From Xenopus tropicalis (Eukaryota > Chordata > Amphibia > Anura > Pipidae): a stretch of 64,000 nucleotides of DNA. The notes under the pieces are model-generated. The model saw nothing but the letters and a program-made list of their open reading frames with translations. It ran no database searches and was not told where the DNA came from. The DNA is taken from contig NC_030683.2 of NCBI RefSeq assembly GCF_000004195.4, positions 2,923,133 to 2,987,132 of the forward strand, read 5' to 3'. This document shows, piece after piece, positions 60,801 through 64,000 of this stretch (its first letter is position 1; each line of letters opens with the position of its first letter). The translations under genes were made by a program, and so were the position numbers.

Positions 60801-61495
60801 CCTTCCCCTGTATCCCACATCTCACAGATGCATCACACTTCCCCCGTATCACACATCTCACAGATGCATCACTATTCCCCTGTATCACACATCTCACAGA
60901 TGCATCACTCTTCCCTTGTTCCAGGCCTCTCACAGATGCTTTGCTTGAAGTCGTACAAAGCCAAAGAAAACGATGAGCTCTCGCTGGAGAAAGCGGATAT
61001 CATTTTTGTGAGACAGAGCAGTGAGGATGGTAAGTTGTGTTTTTGCAATTAGAGAACCCTGTGCGGGGGGGGGCTGCAACTCATTGTTCATTGGCTGATG
61101 TAACTTAGTGTGTGCGTGTTCCCTCAGCGTGGGTGTGAGCTCTTACCCCCTATGGGGTAATATAACCAAGGCTCAAACATAGCTAGGATCTTGTAACCCA
61201 TAGCAACCTATTTGTTTTAACACAATTGGCCAGTAAAGGCTTTTTGCTGATTGGTTGCTATGGGTTACTATGCTAGTTGAATAAGGAGCCGCCATACTTA
61301 TTACCGTGCCTAAATGGTGCCACGTACCGTTCTGTTTCAGGCTGGCTCCAGGGCGTGCGTCTCTCAGACATGCAGTCGGGGTGGTTCCCATTGTCGCACG
61401 TGCAGCCCGTCAGTCGCAACGCCTGTCTCCGGAACCTGGAGGAAGAACAGCGGTTACAGACTGCCAGGGCCAAGCTGCAGCTGCCCGCCCCCTAG
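47088..61495 (+). CDS. arhgef5: Arhgef5 (TIM-type Rho guanine-nucleotide exchange factor), whole coding locus
   Basis: Arhgef5 loads GTP onto Rho-family GTPases through its DH-PH module and acts in cytoskeletal and Src-linked signalling. Fourteen coding exons join in consistent phase (47088-51819, 52079-52139, 53453-53523, 53665-53882, 54064-54224, 55726-55878, 55990-56119, 56256-56330, 57375-57464, 58188-58339, 58928-59101, 60183-60253, 60925-61029, 61341-61495), giving about 2115 residues; human ARHGEF5 has about 1597. Residues about 104-770 are Glu/Thr/Gln heptads, then a disordered Ser/Thr-rich region. LYQEYSD lies at about 1625, DH at about 1697-1885, PH at about 1905-2020 (with LRWISAL) and SH3 at about 2035-2095 (KENDELSLEKAD, GWFP). 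LYQEYSD, YLRSLNIAVDHFQ, LPYVTNQSYQERTFQ and SFLILPFQRI match human ARHGEF5, separating it from NGEF, ARHGEF16, 19 and 26. The extra length is mainly the heptad expansion. Untranslated first exon(s) were not found. Confidence 0.93.
47401..49400 (+). repeat. arhgef5: Coding 21-base (heptapeptide) repeat region in arhgef5
   Basis: Heptads of the type GETxTEQ run for about 95 units. The core at 48379-48790 has about 15 consecutive perfect GETATEQ units, one shortened GDATEQ unit (three bases lost, frame kept) and four more. A synonymous GCCACG/GCCACA split divides the core into two blocks, with CACG before about 48535 and CACA after. Outer units are diverged. The heptad lacks hydrophobic a/d positions, so it is more likely disordered and acidic than coiled coil. 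Confidence 0.95.
52079..52139 (+). CDS. arhgef5: arhgef5 coding exon 2
   Basis: Acceptor CACTTCAG, donor GTAAGT. Encodes DEEEPIKKERPARRSDSVFL plus part of an Arg codon (residues 1578-1597), an acidic-then-basic linker. Confidence 0.85.
52303..52925 (+). repeat. 109-base intronic direct duplication flanking the exon copy
   Basis: The segment 52303-52410 (containing TCAGTCAGTCTGGCTGAGAA and ending GTTGGGTAAAG) recurs at 52817-52925 with few changes. Between them lies the 390-base copy of arhgef5 exon sequence and a further short fragment GCCCTTACATGGGACAA of the duplicated segment. Confidence 0.9.
52411..52800 (+). pseudogene. Intronic copy of part of the large arhgef5 exon
   Basis: These 390 bases align without gaps to 50031-50420 in the large exon, with 14 differences by my count (96.4% identity). 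The frame has no stop or frameshift; most differences change amino acids (for example SGQ to SDQ and VQG to VPG). It sits in the intron between coding exons 2 and 3. The sequence before it ends in AG but has no pyrimidine tract, so use as an exon is uncertain. A recent partial duplication is the simplest reading. Confidence 0.92.
52926..53452 (+). other. arhgef5 intron, unique part with a probable decayed dispersed repeat
   Basis: The part near 53330-53405 (GGCCAAGGGCCCCCCTAAAG ... ATACGGCCCTG) looks like a dispersed repeat end, family not identified. No exon seen. Confidence 0.4.
53453..53523 (+). CDS. arhgef5: arhgef5 coding exon 3
   Basis: Acceptor CCTTCCAG, donor GTAAGT. Encodes REKHGQKTLDQSLAYRRKSQ then FYGA (residues 1598-1621). 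Confidence 0.88.
53665..53882 (+). CDS. arhgef5: arhgef5 coding exon 4
   Basis: Encodes KVLYQEYSDEALNQAI and the Ser/Arg-rich DSYLRRLSMSSADSLWQDIP stretch, ending MSRDEQKLQE in phase 0 (residues 1622-1694). LYQEYSD and SLWQ(D/E)IP are shared with human ARHGEF5. It leads straight into the DH domain. Confidence 0.93.
54064..54224 (+). CDS. arhgef5: arhgef5 coding exon 5 (start of DH domain)
   Basis: Encodes AKFELIMSEALYLRSLNIAV and DHFQ, then QWLFSRMSEVRDASSE (residues 1695-1747), the first conserved DH helix. Donor GTGAGT, phase 2. Confidence 0.95.
54492..55700 (+). repeat. 27-base minisatellite filling an arhgef5 intron (about 43 units)
   Basis: The unit is ATGGTTAGGATGGATACTAT plus GGATACC, with longer spacer blocks (ACCTAACCAGGGATATGGTG) at about 54610, 54795, 54985 and 55650 that mark higher-order units of roughly 187 bases in the left half. 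It ends 25 bases before the exon at 55726 and is open in the frame that continues into that exon. Confidence 0.96.
55726..55878 (+). CDS. arhgef5: arhgef5 coding exon 6 (DH domain)
   Basis: Encodes FLFDLEDEFQRNKYNFQVCN then the LPYVTNQSYQERTFQRLQ segment (residues 1748-1798). Acceptor CATACAG, donor GTAAGG. Confidence 0.95.
55990..56119 (+). CDS. arhgef5: arhgef5 coding exon 7 (DH domain core)
   Basis: Encodes SDPVCQRLGLKSFLILPFQR followed by IIRLRLLLQ (residues 1799-1842), the most conserved DH helix. The usual Thr of QRITRL is Ile here. Confidence 0.95.
56256..56330 (+). CDS. arhgef5: arhgef5 coding exon 8 (DH domain)
   Basis: Encodes NILKRSAPGSVDELQATQAH then NAVEK (residues 1843-1867), phase 0 at both ends. 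A 112-base array starts 16 bases after its donor. Confidence 0.94.
56347..57200 (+). repeat. 112-base minisatellite in an arhgef5 intron (about 7.6 units)
   Basis: Same family and orientation as 8756-10240 and 39103-39486. It starts 16 bases after the donor of coding exon 8. Confidence 0.97.
57375..57464 (+). CDS. arhgef5: arhgef5 coding exon 9 (end of DH domain)
   Basis: Encodes LIRDCNESVQRMKDTEELIH then LNQKIQFECK (residues 1868-1897), phase 0 at both ends. Human ARHGEF5 has LIRDCNNNVQ at this place. Confidence 0.95.
57465..58187 (+). other. arhgef5 intron, unique
   Basis: Intron of 723 bases with a small ATGACATCACTTGCACAATA duplication near 57520-57560. No exon or element seen. Confidence 0.6.
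58188..58339 (+). CDS. arhgef5: arhgef5 coding exon 10 (start of PH domain)
   Basis: Encodes IFPLISQSRRLIKHSEVSAL and VYLHLFNDCLLLSRIRE (residues 1898-1947), matching the family PH entry LHLFNDCLLLSR. Donor GTGAGT. Confidence 0.95.
58425..58486. mobile_element. Palindromic Xenopus-type MITE, 62 bases
   Basis: Starts TACAGGTATTGGACCCCTTA and ends with the inverted complement of GGTTCCATACCTGTA; its centre carries TATCCAGA and TCTGGATA arms. The same termini occur in a very abundant Xenopus element as I recall. This copy is reduced to the two ends. Confidence 0.65.
58928..59101 (+). CDS. arhgef5: arhgef5 coding exon 11 (PH domain)
   Basis: Encodes GGRFLVFDYAHAADVQVERC, then KNIFCISLRDNAAG and RVEYFFRTDTQ (residues 1948-2005). 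Human ARHGEF5 has the same FLVFDHA and FLFRTETQ blocks. Donor GTAAGT. Confidence 0.94.
59127..59805 (-). repeat. 104-base minisatellite, reverse-oriented, in an arhgef5 intron (about 6.5 units)
   Basis: The reverse complement of the array at 10548-11959, with the same 104-base period. It begins 25 bases after the donor of coding exon 11. Confidence 0.97.
59806..60182 (+). other. arhgef5 intron remainder, unique
   Basis: Unique intron sequence after the 104-base array. No exon or element seen apart from the normal TTCCATTCAG acceptor at its end. Confidence 0.6.
60183..60253 (+). CDS. arhgef5: arhgef5 coding exon 12 (end of PH domain)
   Basis: Encodes SQKLRWISALSPPKEELDLF then KYH (residues 2006-2029). 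LRWISAL and (K/R)EELDL are shared with human ARHGEF5; the Trp is the invariant PH-domain residue. Donor GTGAGT, phase 1. Confidence 0.94.
60316..60925 (+). repeat. 36-base minisatellite derived from the SH3-exon splice acceptor (about 17 units)
   Basis: Units read CTCACAGATGCATCACTATT CCCCTGTATCACACAT. The first unit is preceded by CTTGTATCAGGCCTCTCACA and the array runs right into the real acceptor CCTTGTTCCAG|GCCTCTCACAG. So each unit holds a pyrimidine tract, a CACAG step and the exon's first codons. The period is a multiple of three and the frame into the exon stays open. Confidence 0.93.
60925..61029 (+). CDS. arhgef5: arhgef5 coding exon 13 (start of SH3 domain)
   Basis: Encodes GLSQMLCLKSYKAKENDELS then LEKADIIFVRQSSED (residues 2030-2064), the SH3 amino-terminal half. 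Its acceptor abuts a 36-base minisatellite containing many near-copies of the junction. Confidence 0.92.
61193..61267. mobile_element. Short palindromic MITE, copy 2
   Basis: Starts GTAACCCATAGCAACC and ends GGTTGCTATGGGTTAC, a clean inverted repeat, in the last arhgef5 intron. Same family as 30931-31014. Confidence 0.75.
61341..61495 (+). CDS. arhgef5: arhgef5 coding exon 14 (end of SH3 domain, stop)
   Basis: Acceptor CTGTTTCAG. Encodes GWLQGVRLSDMQSGWFPLSH then an EEEQRLQTARAKLQL tail and the stop at 61493-61495 (residues 2065-2115). GWL(E/Q)GVRLSD and GWFP are SH3 ligand-binding landmarks shared with human ARHGEF5. Confidence 0.95.
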
Positions 61496-62035
61496 TGACC
61501 CCGCCTCTCCTTTACTTTCCCTTTAAATAGCATATAAGGCCATAGCTGATTGTATATTTGTGGGTGGGAAGTTGCCTTTGCTGATTGAGCTTAAATATCC
61601 TCCATAAGAACAAGCACCCCCTAGTGGCCACATATATATATGGTGCTTTCCCTATGGAGATTTCTACTATATTATTAACTTTATTGTATGTTCTCAGGAG
61701 CAGGGCCCCCTCCATCTCTCAGTCAGTATTTTATAAACGATTAACCCTTGCTGCTTTTAATTGTACAGAGTCAGTGAATAGGCCTCCGTATCAAGAATAC
61801 ATGCTTCCACAAAATGGGTTTACTTACCCTTTAATATAGGATTTCCCAGTTTGCTCCACAGAGCACCGCACCCATTGCTTTCTGATCAGCGGGCTTTCCC
61901 AGCAGCCCCGGGTTGGTACCCATAATGCACTGTACATGATACCGCAGATCCTTCTTATCAATGCAACAATCAGTCTTTCACCAGATGTGCAGATTTCTAT
62001 TTATATTTTTAATAAAATAACTATTGATCGACGCG
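61496..62035 (+). other. arhgef5: arhgef5 3' untranslated region
   Basis: Follows the stop codon and runs to the AATAAA signal at 62011-62016. No array is present; a TATATATA stretch lies near 61633. The end point is estimated from the signal. Confidence 0.6.
62011..62016 (+). terminator. arhgef5: arhgef5 polyadenylation signal
   Basis: AATAAAATAAC lies about 520 bases after the arhgef5 stop, preceded by a T-rich stretch and followed by a GT-containing GAGTCTGTTTC segment. This is the first AATAAA after the stop codon. Confidence 0.6.
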
Positions 62036-62109
62036 AGTCTGTTTCCTGGGTGCGACCAACTGCCACTTGGGGTGAGTGCCCCCTCCGGATCAAACAGCGC
62101 CCTGGATGG

Positions 62110-63150
62110 ATTCAGTGAACTGCATTTACCTCAGACATGCCGGCAGGATCACTGCAGAATATAGATAATGAGCTTTGCATTAACACTAGACGTGCCAATA
62201 AGGTCAGTTAAAGAAACAGATGATAATGACATGAACCCCAGACATGCCTGTTAGATCACTGATCTCCAGAAATGCAAGTAAAATCACTGCAAAAATAGAT
62301 AAGTATTGCATTCACCCCAGACATGCTGGCAAGATCATTGCAGAAAGTAGATAATGAGCTTTGCATTAACACTAGACATGCCAGTAAGGTCAATCAAAGA
62401 AACAGATGATAATGACATGAACCACAGACATGCCTGTAAGATCAATTAAAGAAACAGATAATAATGACATGAACTCCAGACATGCCTGTAAGATCACTGA
62501 TCTCCAGAAATGCAAGTAAAATCACTGCAAAAATTGATAGAGTATTGCATTCACCCCAGACATGCCAGTAAGTTCACTGCAGAAAACAGATAATGAGCGT
62601 TGCATTAACCCCAGACTTGCTGAAGAAAACACATTAGCTCTGCATTAACTCTAGACATGCTGGTAAAACCACTGCAAAAAATTGACTTTATACATTGCAT
62701 TAACCCCAGGCATGCCAGTAAACCCATAACATTCCACTGCAGAAAACAGATAAAGGCCACTGCATTAGTCCCAGACATGCAGGTAAAATCATTGCAGAAT
62801 ATGGATAATGAACTCTGGATTAACCCAGACATGCCAGTAAGATCATTGCAGAAAACAGACAATGAGCGTTACATTAACCCCAGACTTGCCAGTTAGATCA
62901 CCGAAGAAAACAAATTAGCTCTGCATTAACCCTAGACATGCTGGTAAAACCACTGCAAAAAATTGACTATAAACAATTGCATTAACCCCAGGCATGCCAG
63001 TAAACCCATAACCTTCCACTGCAGAAAACGGATAAAGACCACTGCATTAATCCCACACATGCAAGTAAAATCACCGCAGAATATGGATAATGAACTCTGC
63101 ATTAACCCCAGGCATGCCACATTGATCACTGCAGAAAATAGAAAACAGAT
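62110..63150 (+). repeat. Diverged tandem repeat of about 50-60 bases (roughly 18 units)
   Basis: Units share CATTAACCCCAGACATGCCA, GTAAGATCACTGCAGAAAAC and AGATAATGA blocks but differ a good deal, with a higher-order arrangement (the block at about 62615-62780 recurs at about 62908-63080). It lies downstream of arhgef5. Older than the other arrays. Confidence 0.88.
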
Positions 63151-63774
63151 GTATTAGGCCTAGCGAGGTAATAACCAAACCTACAAGCACATATTTCCCA
63201 AAAATATGCACTTGATCTGCAGATTAGCAGGTGGATTTCAGCCCCCTCGGGTGCCAAATCACATGTTCTCTCTCCAGCTCTGCCTGACATTAGCCCTATA
63301 CTGTGTGTGTATATATATATATAGAGAGAGAGAGAGTAAATAAGAATAGACAAGGGCACAGCTAGAGAAGCACAGAGACACTATGGATTTATAGTTCTTA
63401 TGAAGCCTGTATGAAGCCTGTATGAAGCCTGTATGAAGCCTGTATAAGGGGGGGGTGTAGGTAACTGCCCCAGTGGAACAGCCCAGAGAGGGGCAAACAC
63501 AATATCGGTCTATTCACTCGTCTACAACGACAGAGGCCTGTGTAAGTGAATGGGAAGGCAGCGCTACGGGTAATTACTCATTAAGGCCACTTGGTGGCAT
63601 AATTACCCCGTGTGATATCTGCCAGCGGCTCCCACAGACAGGAGTGAAGCTGAGGGAGGGAAATGATGCATGTACCCCCCCCCCCCCCACACACACACAC
63701 TTATTGCCCATTGTACCAACTCCTGCTGGGCTTTAACCCCTTATTATCCTGAGCCAACATCTGCTATCTTTTAT
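63151..63774. other. Unique sequence with two short microsatellites
   Basis: Holds a (TA)n-(GA)n run near 63308-63336 and four units of TGTATGAAGCC at about 63397-63445. No gene seen. Confidence 0.7.
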
Positions 63775-63780
63775 ATACAG

Positions 63781-63852
<72 letters not shown>

Positions 63853-64000
63853 AACATATATATATATATATTACCACACACACACACACATATATACACA
63901 CATACATATATATATCACATCACATATATATACACACACAATTACACACACACATATATATATATATATACACACACACAACACATATATATATATATAT
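63775..64000. repeat. (TA)n/(CA)n microsatellite reaching the window end
   Basis: Alternating TATATATA and CACACACA blocks continue to the last base, so its full length is unknown. Confidence 0.95.

Overview
The window is vertebrate nuclear DNA, most likely from a frog of the genus Xenopus (probably the diploid X. tropicalis). The evidence is spliced genes with GT-AG introns, several TTAA-flanked miniature inverted-repeat elements (MITEs) of the T2/Kolobok kind that are typical of Xenopus, and two genes that align well with vertebrate families. It is not bacterial: there are no operons, CRISPR arrays or prokaryotic genes.

Two protein-coding genes can be read exon by exon. On the minus strand (22.7 kb down to 5.9 kb) lies an Mxi1-like member of the MXD family of MAX-binding transcriptional repressors. 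It has two alternative first exons, each encoding a Sin3-interaction helix, spliced to five shared exons that include a 30-base microexon. On the plus strand (47.1 to 61.5 kb) lies arhgef5, a Rho guanine-nucleotide exchange factor. It has a 4.7-kb first coding exon rich in Glu-Thr-Gln heptad repeats, then 13 short exons encoding DH, PH and SH3 domains. All splice phases join cleanly in both genes, giving about 223 or 262 residues for Mxi1-like and about 2115 residues for Arhgef5. The genes are divergent, with about 24 kb between their coding starts. Positions 1-1400 may hold the 3' end of a third gene entering from the left, convergent with the Mxi1-like gene.

About half of the window is tandem repeat. 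More than 20 minisatellite arrays, with units of 18 to 178 bases, fill the introns and the intergenic space. Several families recur: a 112-base unit at four loci in both orientations, a 104-base unit at two loci in opposite orientation, and a 131-135-base unit at two loci. Arrays often stop within a few tens of bases of a splice site. One 36-base array appears to have been built from the splice acceptor and first codons of the SH3 exon. A 21-base array lies inside the large arhgef5 coding exon, and a 51-base array of more than 5 kb ends 47 bases before that exon. This density suggests a subtelomeric or otherwise recombination-rich region (inference).

Other notable structures are a 390-base, 96% identical, stop-free copy of part of the large arhgef5 exon inside the next-but-one intron, flanked by a 109-base direct duplication; a MITE whose right arm has been amplified about eightfold between 35-base perfect ends; and ZNF143/Staf-like motifs about 280-310 bases upstream of both alternative start codons of the Mxi1-like gene. 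I found no convincing additional protein-coding gene, tRNA or rRNA gene. Nearly all other long open frames are translations of repeats.
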